A stretch of 64,000 bases of DNA from assembly GCF_014201315.1 (NCBI RefSeq), contig NZ_JACHDY010000001.1, positions 310,001-374,000 on the forward strand, given 5' to 3'. Within the stretch, counting starts at the first letter, position 1; each line of letters opens with the position of its first letter. The notes beneath the pieces are model-generated. The model was given only the letters and a program-made list of their open reading frames with translations, was not told the origin of the DNA and ran no database searches. The DNA is from Edaphobacter lichenicola (GTDB lineage Bacteria > Acidobacteriota > Terriglobia > Terriglobales > Acidobacteriaceae). Made by a program: the position numbers and the translations under genes. This document shows positions 26,345-33,676 of the stretch, one piece after another.

Positions 26345-26971
26345 ATGTCAGAAAAAATCATCGCACTCCTCATCGGCGCCATCGCCAGCGGCGGCTACGC
26401 CAGCGTCATCCTCCTCATGGCGATCCAGTCCGCCTGCATTCCCATCCCGTCTGAAGTCATCATGCCGCTCGCCGGCTACGCTCTCGCCCACACCCAGCTC
26501 CAGCTCATCATCCTCGCCACCGTCGCATCGCTGGCCTCGAACCTCGGCTCCATCCCCGCCTACTGGGTCGGCGCAAAGGGCGGTCGCCCCATGGTCGAAC
26601 GCTACGGCAGCATGATGCTCCTAAGCCGTCGCGACCTCGACCTCGTCGATCACTTCTTCTCCAAATACGGCTCCATCACCGTCCTCATCGGACGCATGCT
26701 CCCCATCGTCCGCACCTTCATCGCCTTCCCCGCCGGCGTCGCGAAGATGAACCAGCTCCGCTTCCACCTCTACACCTTCATCGGCTCCTGGCCCTGGTGC
26801 TACGCCCTCGCCTGGGTCGGCATGAAGCTAGGCGCAAGCTGGAACACCAACCCCCAGTTCAAAGCCATCTTCCACCGCTTCCATCTCGCCGTAGAAGTAG
26901 TCCTGGTGATCGGCGCAGTCTGGTTCATTACCTCCCATTGGAAGAACCGCATCCGCACCGAAGCCGCATAG
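26345..26971 (+). CDS. DedA family membrane protein
   Basis: 208 residues with four to six membrane segments. The family hallmarks are present: the re-entrant acidic segment SACIPIPSEVIMPLAGY, then a glycine-rich ASNLGSIPAYWVGAKGGR, and the arginine-bearing FIGRMLPIVRTFIAFPAGVAKM-like segment (split over IGRMLPIVRTFIAFPAG and AKMNQ). DedA proteins are proposed undecaprenyl-phosphate or phospholipid flippases linked to envelope stress and membrane potential. It is divergent from hemQ with 69 bp between the two start codons. Confidence 0.92.
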   Translation: MSEKIIALLIGAIASGGYASVILLMAIQSACIPIPSEVIMPLAGYALAHTQLQLIILATVASLASNLGSIPAYWVGAKGGRPMVERYGSMMLLSRRDLDLVDHFFSKYGSITVLIGRMLPIVRTFIAFPAGVAKMNQLRFHLYTFIGSWPWCYALAWVGMKLGASWNTNPQFKAIFHRFHLAVEVVLVIGAVWFITSHWKNRIRTEAA

Positions 26972-27005
26972 CCGCATCTGCCTCCACTGCAAGGCACGGC
27001 GTCGG

Positions 27006-27035
27006 TTGACTACTTTGCATTATGCAAAGTAAAAT
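27006..27035 (+). promoter_or_regulatory. higBA-like promoter with operator palindrome in the spacer
   Basis: TTGACT (27006-27011) and TAAAAT (27030-27035) are 18 bp apart. The spacer is almost wholly filled by a perfect 19-bp palindrome (27012-27030), ACTTTGCAT-T-ATGCAAAGT. This is the expected layout for autorepression by the HTH antitoxin encoded downstream. Confidence 0.7.
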
Positions 27036-27075
27036 TGGAGAGAAAGTTAGACTCTCATGACACAGGCTTTCGTCT

Positions 27076-27402
27076 ATGAATGTAGTAACCCGAAAGCATC
27101 TGCTCGAAGCCGAAACCCGGTGTCCAGAGGCCGCAAATGAGATAAGAGCCTGGTACAAGATCGCGACCGCCGCACGGTGGAGAAACTTTGTGGAGGTCAG
27201 GCAGGTCTTCCCAGACGCAGATGCCGTCGAGGGATACGTTATCTTCAATATTCGTCAGAACAGCTTTCGACTCATTACGATCATTCACTATTCGCGGCAG
27301 AAGGCCTCACGCATCACCGAAGGCCACATCTACATCCGGTCTTTTCTTACGCACAAGCAGTACGACAACACAGCCAACTGGGACAAGGGGGTCAAACGAT
27401 GA
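27076..27402 (+). CDS. HigB-like mRNA interferase toxin
   Basis: 108 residues. The sequence includes WYKIATAARWRNFVEVRQVFPDAD, VIFNIRQNSFRLITIIHY and IYIRSFLTHKQYDN, the pattern of the HigB family of RelE-fold ribosome-dependent RNases (type II toxins). The antitoxin gene starts inside the stop codon of this gene (ATGA overlap at 27399-27402), so translation is coupled with the toxin first, as in higBA. The Shine-Dalgarno is weak; expression is probably low and controlled by the palindromic operator upstream. Confidence 0.9.
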   Translation: MNVVTRKHLLEAETRCPEAANEIRAWYKIATAARWRNFVEVRQVFPDADAVEGYVIFNIRQNSFRLITIIHYSRQKASRITEGHIYIRSFLTHKQYDNTANWDKGVKR

Positions 27403-27800
27403 GTACAACACTAGCCAATCCCGCCAGGATGATTCGCCTTGGAGCGCCCCACCTCATTCGATCCGACAAGGAACTCGCCGCCTATACGAAAGCATTGTTC
27501 GAGCTCACCGCGAAGTCTGCCCCGACCGCTTACGAGGACGAAGCGATCGCGCTCCTCACTCTGCTCATCAACCAGTATGAATCTCAACATCACGTCGTGC
27601 CTGACGCCGATCCTGCAGAGGTGCTACGTTTTCTGCTCGACCAAAACGGTCTCACCCAGCGCGACATCGCCAACGAACTCGGGAGCGAAACCACCGTCTC
27701 GCTCATTCTCTCCGGGCGCCGCCAGCTTACGCGCGACCATATCCAGCGTCTGAGCCGCCGCTTTCACGTTCCCCCCTCCGTCTTCTTCTCCGAAATCTAA
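27399..27800 (+). CDS. HigA-like antitoxin with XRE-type HTH
   Basis: 133 residues from ATG 27399; the frame extends upstream but overlaps the toxin. The C-terminal HTH reads NGLTQRDIANELGSETTVSLILSGRRQLTRDHI, and the end (RFHVPPSVFF) is typical of HigA. The N-terminal part, with ALLTLLINQYESQH, is shared by the COG5499-type antitoxins. It should neutralise the toxin and bind the palindrome at 27012-27030. Confidence 0.9.
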   Translation: MSTTLANPARMIRLGAPHLIRSDKELAAYTKALFELTAKSAPTAYEDEAIALLTLLINQYESQHHVVPDADPAEVLRFLLDQNGLTQRDIANELGSETTVSLILSGRRQLTRDHIQRLSRRFHVPPSVFFSEI

Positions 27801-27916
27801 GCACCCGCCATCCGTGATCGACCTCCGTTTGATGGAATGAAGAATAGCGCTAAACCTGCCACGACTCCGCGAACGAGATGATCTACAGTTAAACGTGACC
27901 TCTCGGAGAGCCAACC

Positions 27917-28762
27917 ATGAGCCGCGTTCTGGTCATTGGAAGTGATACCCAAATCGCCCAAAGTATCGGCGATGCACTCTCCCGCGCCCGTATCCCCAGT
28001 GACTATGCCTCTGGTCACGCCGACGCCCTGCAGCGTCTGCGCATGCGATCCTTCAGCGTCGTCATCACCTGCGCCAACAGCTCCGTCGAAGAAGACCTGG
28101 CTCTGCTCGACGAGATGCGTCACATCCGTCCGGGAGTAAAGTGCATCGCTCTCGCCCACCACAGCACGCCGGAAGACGTTATCGCTGCCCTGCGAGCCCA
28201 CGTCTTCGCCTGCTTTACGCCTCCCTTTGATCCGCACGCGATCGCCAGCCTGGCCGGCGATACAACCTCCGACAGCCGGTGGCAGCAGGACATCCACGTT
28301 CTCTCCGCTCGTCCCGGCTGGGTCTCCGTCCGCATCAGTTGCCGCCTCATTACCGCCGAGCGCCTCCTCACCTTCGCCAAAGAGTTCACCAACCTTTTAC
28401 CCGACGGTGCACAACTCGACCTCATGCAGGCGCTGCGAGAGATCTTGCTCAATGCCATGGAGCATGGCGCCGCCTTCAATCCCGAACAGGTCGTCGAGGT
28501 CACCGCCATTCGCACCGCACGGACACTCGTCTTTCACGTACGCGACCCCGGCGCAGGCTTCCGCCAGGAGTCTCTCACCCACGCCGCCATCGCAAACCCT
28601 CCACAGGATCCCACCGCCCATATCCGTAAGCGCGAAGAGGATGGAATGCGCCCCGGCGGCTACGGCCTCCTCCTCGCAAACGGCACAGTAGACGAGCTGA
28701 TCTACAGCGAAATCGGCAACGAAGTCCTGCTCATCAAATACTTGGAGACGCCTGCGAAGTAG
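27917..28762 (+). CDS. Pseudo-receiver plus HATPase (RsbW-like) regulator
   Basis: 281 residues in two parts. Residues 1-115 have a response-regulator fold pattern (VLVIGSDTQIAQSIGDAL ... FSVVITC), but the phospho-acceptor Asp is replaced by Cys52, and the acidic pocket is poor. Residues 140-280 form a GHKL ATPase domain: N-box REILLNAMEHG (Asn179), G1 box RDPGAGF, G2 box RPGGYGLLLA. This is the layout of RsbW/SpoIIAB-like anti-sigma kinases rather than of sensor kinases, since no HisKA is present. A SpoIIE-type phosphatase at 60128 could belong to the same partner-switching network; that is inference. A Shine-Dalgarno-like GGAGAG precedes the ATG. Confidence 0.75.
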   Translation: MSRVLVIGSDTQIAQSIGDALSRARIPSDYASGHADALQRLRMRSFSVVITCANSSVEEDLALLDEMRHIRPGVKCIALAHHSTPEDVIAALRAHVFACFTPPFDPHAIASLAGDTTSDSRWQQDIHVLSARPGWVSVRISCRLITAERLLTFAKEFTNLLPDGAQLDLMQALREILLNAMEHGAAFNPEQVVEVTAIRTARTLVFHVRDPGAGFRQESLTHAAIANPPQDPTAHIRKREEDGMRPGGYGLLLANGTVDELIYSEIGNEVLLIKYLETPAK

Positions 28763-28856
28763 AAACCGTATCCCCACGACTCCGGCTTCCGTCAGAGTTG
28801 CGAGAAAACATCGCCCTGTCGATGATCGGACGCCTCCATTCTTTGCCCCGACCCGA

Positions 28857-28975
28857 GAACGTCTACCCGGAGCCGCCACGCAAGCCGCGGCCAGCACCAA
28901 GCCCGCCTCTGGAAGACTAGCCGTCATGATCCCGGCACAGAAGCCGTCGCCACCACCCTCATCGCCGGTCTAGGA
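28857..28975 (+). pseudogene. Broken copy of the 5' end of inositol-3-phosphate synthase
   Basis: This stretch aligns with 29945-30079, the start of the intact inositol synthase gene: GAACGTCTAC against GAATGTCTAC, CTGGAAGACTAG against CTGGAAAACTAG, CGTCATGATCCCGG against CGTCATGATTCCCGG, then more than 25 identical bases in the segment encoding AVATTLIAG. It has a deletion of about 15 bp and several indels, so it cannot be read as protein. It lies before the methyltransferase gene. Confidence 0.85.
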
Positions 28976-28994
28976 TGACAGTTGGAGAACGGCT

Positions 28995-29822
28995 ATGGAA
29001 GGCATTCAGGCACACAGATTGTTCTTCGCCAATCTGATCACTGCCAATGCCGGCCTTCCTCCAAACAGCGAACTCGCCTCTGCCTTTGCGTCTACCCCCC
29101 GAGAGAAGTTCGTAGGACCTCCTCCGTGGCACGTCTTCACAGGCACTGACTACATCCAGACGCCCTCCGACGATCCTGCATGTCTCTATCAGGATGTCGT
29201 CGTCTCGCTCGGCGCTGCAGACCCTCTCAACAATGGACAGCCCACCCTGCACGCGTTCTGCATCGCTGCCCTGAATCTCAGGAAGGGCGAACATGTGGTC
29301 CATGTGGGCGCCGGAACCGGTTACTACACCACGCTGCTCGCGAAGCTGGTAGGAGAGACAGGAGCCGTAGACGCCTACGAGATCGAGCCAACCCTCGCGC
29401 AGCGTGCCATCAGCAATCTCGCTGAGCTTCCTCACGTCAAGCTGCACCTCCGCTCCGGAGCAATGGCGCCGCTCCCCGAATGTGATGTCCTCTATGTGAG
29501 CGCTGGAGCAACTCATCCACTGGCCGTTTGGCTCGACGCACTGCGCCCGAAGGGACGGCTCATCGTTCCCCTGATTCCCTCGGAAGGATATGGAGCCATG
29601 CTCCACATCACCAAACGCGAAGACGGTGGCTACGCGGCTCGTTTTCTGACGCAGGCACAATTTGTTTCCTGCATCGGAGCAAGGGATGAGGCAACCGCGC
29701 AAAAGCTCACCAAAATGTTCCGCAAAAGCAGCTGGACCAGGGTAAGGTCGCTGCATCGAGATGACGAGCCGGATGACACCTGTTGGTGCTCTGGCCCCGG
29801 CTGGTGGCTTTCGATGAGATGA
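28995..29822 (+). CDS. Protein-L-isoaspartate O-methyltransferase-like protein
   Basis: 275 residues. The SAM-binding core VVHVGAGTGYYTTLLAKLVG and the following acidic VDAYEIEP match PCMT-type methyltransferases. Upstream of it, FASTPREKFVGPP and a region ending in GQPTLHAFCIAAL take the place of the usual 'ISQPxxVAxM' substrate loop. True Pcm is about 210 residues; the longer C-terminus here is typical of the diverged PCMT-like subgroup. It lies between a broken 5' copy and the intact copy of the inositol synthase gene, so it may have arrived with that rearrangement. Confidence 0.78.
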   Translation: MEGIQAHRLFFANLITANAGLPPNSELASAFASTPREKFVGPPPWHVFTGTDYIQTPSDDPACLYQDVVVSLGAADPLNNGQPTLHAFCIAALNLRKGEHVVHVGAGTGYYTTLLAKLVGETGAVDAYEIEPTLAQRAISNLAELPHVKLHLRSGAMAPLPECDVLYVSAGATHPLAVWLDALRPKGRLIVPLIPSEGYGAMLHITKREDGGYAARFLTQAQFVSCIGARDEATAQKLTKMFRKSSWTRVRSLHRDDEPDDTCWCSGPGWWLSMR

Positions 29823-29946
29823 ATTGAGGTACATCCTCCCTTCGACCCCCTTGGTCCGGTTCCATTTGCACCCCTACTCCACCGTAAGCGATACTAAAGA
29901 GTCCGCATTACACGGAATATCGCACGACAGAAGGGTACCGCCAAGA

Positions 29947-31302
29947 ATGTCTACACCCCCAGCCGCTAAGCCAGCATCCGCTGCGCAAGACGCGGCAACC
30001 ATCAAGCCTGCCACTGGAAAACTAGGCGTCATGATTCCCGGCATGGGAGCCGTCGCCACCACCCTCATCGCCGGCGTAGAAGCCATTCGCCGCGGCTTCG
30101 CCAAACCCATCGGTTCCACCTCGCAGATGGCCACCATCCGCCTCGGCAAACGCACCGACGCGCGCAGCCCCCTCATCAAAGAGTTCATCCCCCTCGCAGA
30201 CCTCAACGACCTCGTCTTCACCGGCTGGGACATCTTCGGCGGCAACCTCTACGACGCAGCCAAGACCGCGCAGGTTCTCGACCGCGACCAGCTCGAGCAG
30301 ATGCGTCCCTTCCTCGAGTCCATCGAGCCCATGCCCGCCGTCTTCGATCAGCACTACGTCAAGCGCCTCACCGGCCAGAAGGTCAAGACCGGCAAGAACA
30401 AGTGCGACCTCGCCAACCAGATCCGCAACGACATTGCGGAGTTCAAAACCAAAACCGATCGCCAGGTCATGATCTGGTGCGGCTCCACCGAGATCTACCT
30501 CGAGCAGACCGCCGTCCACCAGACCCTCGAAGCCTTCGAGAAGGGCCTCGTCGATAACGACCCCGGCATCTCGCCCTCCATGATGTACGCCTGGGCCGCA
30601 CTCAAGGAAGGTATCCCCTTCGCCAACGGCGCACCAAACCTCACCGTCGACATTCCCGCACTGCAGGAGCTTTCCAAGAAGATGAACGCTCCCATCTGCG
30701 GCAAGGACTTCAAGACCGGCCAGACCTTCATCAAGACAGTTCTCGCTCCCGCCTTCAAGGTCCGCAACCTCGGCGTCGCCGGCTGGTACTCCACCAACAT
30801 CCTCGGCAACCGCGACGGCGAAGTTCTCGACGACCCCGACTCCTTCAAGACCAAAGAAGTCTCGAAGCTCGGCGTGCTCGAGCACATCTTCCAGCCCGAA
30901 CTACACCCCGACCTCTACAAGGACCTCTACCACAAGGTCCGCATCAACTACTACCCACCCCGCGGCGACAACAAAGAGGGCTGGGACAACATCGACATCT
31001 TCGGCTGGCTCGGCTATCCCATGCAGCTCAAGGTAGACTTCCTCTGCCGCGACTCCATCCTCGCCGCCCCACTCGCACTCGACCTGATCCTCTTCATGGA
31101 CCTCGCCGCCCGGACACCTCTACTGCGTGGTCTCGGTATTCAGGAGTGGCTCAGCTTCTACTTCAAGGATCCCGACTCCGCACCCGGCGTCTACCCCGAG
31201 CACGACCTCTTCATCCAGCACATCAAGCTGAAGAACACTCTCCGCCACATCATGGGCGAAGACCTCATCACCCACCTCGGCCTCGACTACTACGGCGACT
31301 AA
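29947..31302 (+). CDS. ino1: Inositol-3-phosphate synthase
   Basis: 451 residues from ATG 29947; the frame is open to 29824, but homology begins after the start chosen. The NAD-binding segment is KLGVMIPGMGAVATTLIAG, and conserved later parts include CGSTEIYLE, GAPNLTVDIPAL, CGKDFKTGQTFIKTVLAP, GWYSTNILGNRDGEVL and VRINYYPPRGDNKEGWDNIDI-type sequence (lysines of the active site). The enzyme converts glucose-6-phosphate to myo-inositol-3-phosphate. The product could feed inositol lipids or solutes. The gene is flanked on both sides by degenerate copies of its own ends. Confidence 0.95.
   Translation: MSTPPAAKPASAAQDAATIKPATGKLGVMIPGMGAVATTLIAGVEAIRRGFAKPIGSTSQMATIRLGKRTDARSPLIKEFIPLADLNDLVFTGWDIFGGNLYDAAKTAQVLDRDQLEQMRPFLESIEPMPAVFDQHYVKRLTGQKVKTGKNKCDLANQIRNDIAEFKTKTDRQVMIWCGSTEIYLEQTAVHQTLEAFEKGLVDNDPGISPSMMYAWAALKEGIPFANGAPNLTVDIPALQELSKKMNAPICGKDFKTGQTFIKTVLAPAFKVRNLGVAGWYSTNILGNRDGEVLDDPDSFKTKEVSKLGVLEHIFQPELHPDLYKDLYHKVRINYYPPRGDNKEGWDNIDIFGWLGYPMQLKVDFLCRDSILAAPLALDLILFMDLAARTPLLRGLGIQEWLSFYFKDPDSAPGVYPEHDLFIQHIKLKNTLRHIMGEDLITHLGLDYYGD
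31255..31301 (+). repeat. Direct repeat, left copy (3' end of ino1)
   Basis: A 47-bp segment at the end of ino1, from GGCGAAGACC to the first bases of the stop region, recurs at 32691-32736 with one substitution and one deleted base. The two copies bracket the ferritin-like gene. Confidence 0.88.
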
Positions 31303-31320
31303 TTCCACGACCTAAAACCG

Positions 31321-31354
31321 AAGAGCGGCTGCGAAATCTATCGCAGCCGCTCTT
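31321..31354. terminator. Hairpin after ino1
   Basis: A 14-bp perfect stem, AAGAGCGGCTGCGA paired with its complement, with a 6-nt loop. It is followed by TATCATTT rather than a clean T-run. It can serve ino1 on the plus strand and the converging ferritin-like gene on the minus strand. Confidence 0.75.
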
Positions 31355-31400
31355 ATCATTTCAAAGTCAAAGCAAAGCTATGGCCCCGGCAATAAGCGAG

Positions 31401-32549
31401 TCAGAATATAAACCCCCGCTTGGCTTCGTCGGCATCCTCCGCCAGATCGCGCATCACTTTGACGAAGGCGGGCGATTGCCCGATGAAGAGACCCATTGCC
31501 GTCAGGAAGTTGACCACTCCCATCGCTATCCCATTAGTTTCAGTGGGACGGATGATCGAGCACACCGGCAGCTTACGGCTCAGGAACGGACACGGCTCAG
31601 GCATGATCAAGTTCGTCTGGAACTCCTCACCACCAAACGGAGGAGAGTTCAGGTCTGGAAAAGTCACCGACACTTTGGTGACGGGATCCACTGCAGTCAG
31701 AGGAGGCGCGTTGCCCGCCTTGTCTGACCATGTTTGAAAGTGCATCGTCTCAGTGGGGCCGATGCTGATCAGAATTCGTAAGACCTCCACACTTGTGGCT
31801 CTCTGCGCCATCGAGGGATAGAGGCTGTTGCCGCCTTGTTCGATCGTAGCGAAGTGGAAGCCGGCAGTGTTTGCGATCGCCTGAAGGAAGTTTGGATGCT
31901 TGGTGTCGTCATTCGTCCTGGGAATTGCCGTATGCTCGCCTGTAAATAAAGTAGGCACAGCCTGCGGGAAGGTGAAGTTCGGATCGAGGTCCGGGTTATG
32001 GCTGTCGTCGCGGTAGCGAGTCCACCAACTCGTATCCAGAGTCAGTCGCATTAAGTTTGTAAGGCGTAGTTTTCCGCTGGAGCCAGTCGCGGTGCTCCCC
32101 TGCAACGTGCGAAATTGCTCAAGGTTGACTGTAGCTGCTCCCTTCGAAGCCAGATACGCGTTGAGAAAGTTCTGGTGGGTAAATTCGTCGTCGGTATTAT
32201 CGTGGACGTACTGGGCCATGTCGGAGTCCAGCTTCGAAAGGGCCGCGGTGAAGGCTGGATTGCCGCTTCCGCCAGGGACTTCGCTGTCCTGAATCCCCGC
32301 TAGTTCGTTGTACTGCACCCAGAGGTCCGTCTCCAGTATCTCCGCTGCTGCGGCGAACCGGAGCAGCGCTGCATCTCCACGGGTGAGACGTCCGCTACGG
32401 TCATCGTCAAATCCATCTAGCGCTGAAGCTGAAGAACTATGGCCCAGAAGTCCCATTCCAACTGTTGTGGCCCCCGCTGCAGTTAGTCCGTTCTTCAGAA
32501 ACGAACGTCGGTTGGTTGCGGCCTTCATGTTGGTCCACATGTTTTCCAT
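31401..32549 (-). CDS. Tat-exported ferritin-like domain protein
   Basis: 382 residues from ATG 32549 (GGAGG five bases upstream); the frame is open to 32606. The N-terminus has a twin-arginine signal: NRRSFLKNGLTAAGATTVG followed by an Ala-rich cleavage region. The Ferritin_2 type four-helix region holds likely di-iron ligands: AAAAEILETDLW, EFTH (ExxH) and ETMH (ExxH). Such proteins are common in Acidobacteriota and related to desiccation-associated proteins, but their role (metal oxidation, stress) is not settled. The gene lies between two copies of the ino1 3' end, pointing to an insertion. Confidence 0.85.
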   Translation of the reverse strand: MENMWTNMKAATNRRSFLKNGLTAAGATTVGMGLLGHSSSASALDGFDDDRSGRLTRGDAALLRFAAAAEILETDLWVQYNELAGIQDSEVPGGSGNPAFTAALSKLDSDMAQYVHDNTDDEFTHQNFLNAYLASKGAATVNLEQFRTLQGSTATGSSGKLRLTNLMRLTLDTSWWTRYRDDSHNPDLDPNFTFPQAVPTLFTGEHTAIPRTNDDTKHPNFLQAIANTAGFHFATIEQGGNSLYPSMAQRATSVEVLRILISIGPTETMHFQTWSDKAGNAPPLTAVDPVTKVSVTFPDLNSPPFGGEEFQTNLIMPEPCPFLSRKLPVCSIIRPTETNGIAMGVVNFLTAMGLFIGQSPAFVKVMRDLAEDADEAKRGFIF

Positions 32550-32690
32550 AAATGCCTCCGTAGGCAAGCTTGAGTTTGCCAACCAAAGCTTGAGCTTGGT
32601 CAACAAAGGCCGGTGTCACCGAAACGTCAAAGTCTAGTAATTTCCGCTAGTCGTGGGGCCACATCGAAAACAATCTTCACAGCATCAAAA

Positions 32691-32736
32691 GGCGAAGACC
32701 GCATCACCACCTCGGCCTCGACTACTACGGCGACTA
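32691..32736 (+). pseudogene. Broken copy of the 3' end of ino1 (right direct repeat)
   Basis: Aligns with 31255-31301 of ino1 with one substitution and one deleted base, which shifts the frame. It has no upstream ino1 sequence attached. Like the intact gene it is followed by a GCGGCTGCG/CGCAGCCGC hairpin. Confidence 0.88.
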
Positions 32737-32787
32737 GCTACTCGTGCTGACTAGTCAAGTGCACAAACCTAAAGCAGGCACAAAGCA

Positions 32788-32821
32788 AACAGGCGGCTGC
32801 GGGTGATCGCAGCCGCCTGTT
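32788..32821. terminator. Hairpin after the ino1 3' remnant
   Basis: Stem AACAGGCGGCTGCG paired with CGCAGCCGCCTGTT, loop GGTGAT. The inner stem is the same as in the hairpin at 31321-31354, so the terminator was duplicated together with the gene end. Confidence 0.72.
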
Positions 32822-32847
32822 CTCCTTCCAATCAAACAACAAACGCT

Positions 32848-32912
32848 GTCATTCCGACCGAAGGCACTCACAGTCGTATCGTGAGTGACGCAGCGGAGGA
32901 ACCCGCTTCTCT
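32848..32912 (+). repeat. Dispersed repeat family 2 copy
   Basis: GTCATTCCGACCG head and CGCAGCGGAGGAACCCGCTTCTC tail, with an inner CACTCAC...GTGAGTG stem in the middle. Compare 61131, where the middle is a GCGGGAC...GTCCCGC stem. Confidence 0.65.
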
Positions 32913-32955
32913 CCCAAGCCTGGTCCCCGCTACAAAATAGGTGCTCGAATACCGC

Positions 32956-33567
32956 CTACTCCGCCACCTCCATCATCTTCGCCCAAAGCACCTTCGTCCC
33001 CGCATCCGTCTTCGCGCTCACCGGAAGAATCTCCTCCACCTCATGCGCTTTCTTCAACGCCGCAACAGACTTCGCCAACTGATTATTCGAAAGCTTATCT
33101 GCCTTCGTCCCCACGACAAGATACGGCCGCTGCGTCTGCTTGAAATATGTAATCAACTGAGTATCATTCTCCTGCGGCGGAATATTCGTATCCACCAGGC
33201 AGATGCATAGCGCCAGCGTCTCCCGCTCCGCAAGATAAGGCTCAATAAACGAAGGCCACTCCGCCGAGATCGACTTCGAGATCTTTGCATACCCATACCC
33301 CGGCAGGTCCGCGAAGATCAACGTCGGCCTCACCTTCATCTTGTCTCCCGTACCCTCATGCAGTGCAAAAAAATTGATCGTCCGTGTCCGCCCCGGCGTC
33401 GACGACACCTTCGCCTCCCGCGAACCAAGCAGGGAATTGATCAACGAGGACTTCCCGACATTAGACCGCCCAAGAAACGCAACCTCAGGCGCGCCGAAGG
33501 TCTTCGCTTCGGAAGGGAAGTGCGCCACATCGGTCGCAGACAACAAAAAAACAGGATTCAGTCGCAT
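32956..33567 (-). CDS. engB: Ribosome-biogenesis GTPase EngB (YsxC/YihA)
   Basis: 203 residues, the normal length. All G motifs are visible: G1 GRSNVGKSSLINSLLG (residues 33-48), G2 region KVSSTPGRTRTINFF, G3 DLPGYGYAKIS, G4 VGTKADK, G5 SAKTDAG. EngB acts in late assembly of the 50S subunit. The ATG at 33567 is preceded, at 6 nt, by TAGACT and no Shine-Dalgarno, which suggests a leaderless mRNA. It converges with no gene; the plus-strand repeat lies just past its stop. Confidence 0.96.
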   Translation of the reverse strand: MRLNPVFLLSATDVAHFPSEAKTFGAPEVAFLGRSNVGKSSLINSLLGSREAKVSSTPGRTRTINFFALHEGTGDKMKVRPTLIFADLPGYGYAKISKSISAEWPSFIEPYLAERETLALCICLVDTNIPPQENDTQLITYFKQTQRPYLVVGTKADKLSNNQLAKSVAALKKAHEVEEILPVSAKTDAGTKVLWAKMMEVAE

Positions 33568-33573
33568 CTCTCA

Positions 33574-33579
33574 AGTCTA
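33574..33579 (-). promoter_or_regulatory. -10-like hexamer before engB
   Basis: On the minus strand TAGACT ends 6 nt before the engB ATG, with TGAGAG in between; a leaderless start is likely. Confidence 0.4.
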
Positions 33580-33616
33580 CCGTCATGCCGTCGTGTGCCC
33601 CGCAAATCCTCACCGC

Positions 33617-33654
33617 ATAAAAAAGCACCTGCCCCGAACAGGGAGCAGGTGCTT
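33617..33654 (-). terminator. Intrinsic terminator of the glycine-zipper lipoprotein gene
   Basis: On the minus strand a 10-bp perfect stem (AAGCACCTGC with its complement, extended by partial pairing) is followed by a run of six T. It lies 22 bp past the stop of the gene at 33677. Confidence 0.85.
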
Positions 33655-33676
33655 GATCCATCATAGAATCCCGACT

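Larger units (their letters stand above)
32550..32955. other. 406-bp intergenic region with ino1 remnant, hairpin and family-2 repeat
   Basis: Holds the ribosome binding site of the ferritin-like gene, the second ino1 3'-end copy (32691-32736), a strong hairpin (32788-32821) and a family-2 repeat (32848-32912). No gene is supported. Confidence 0.7.
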
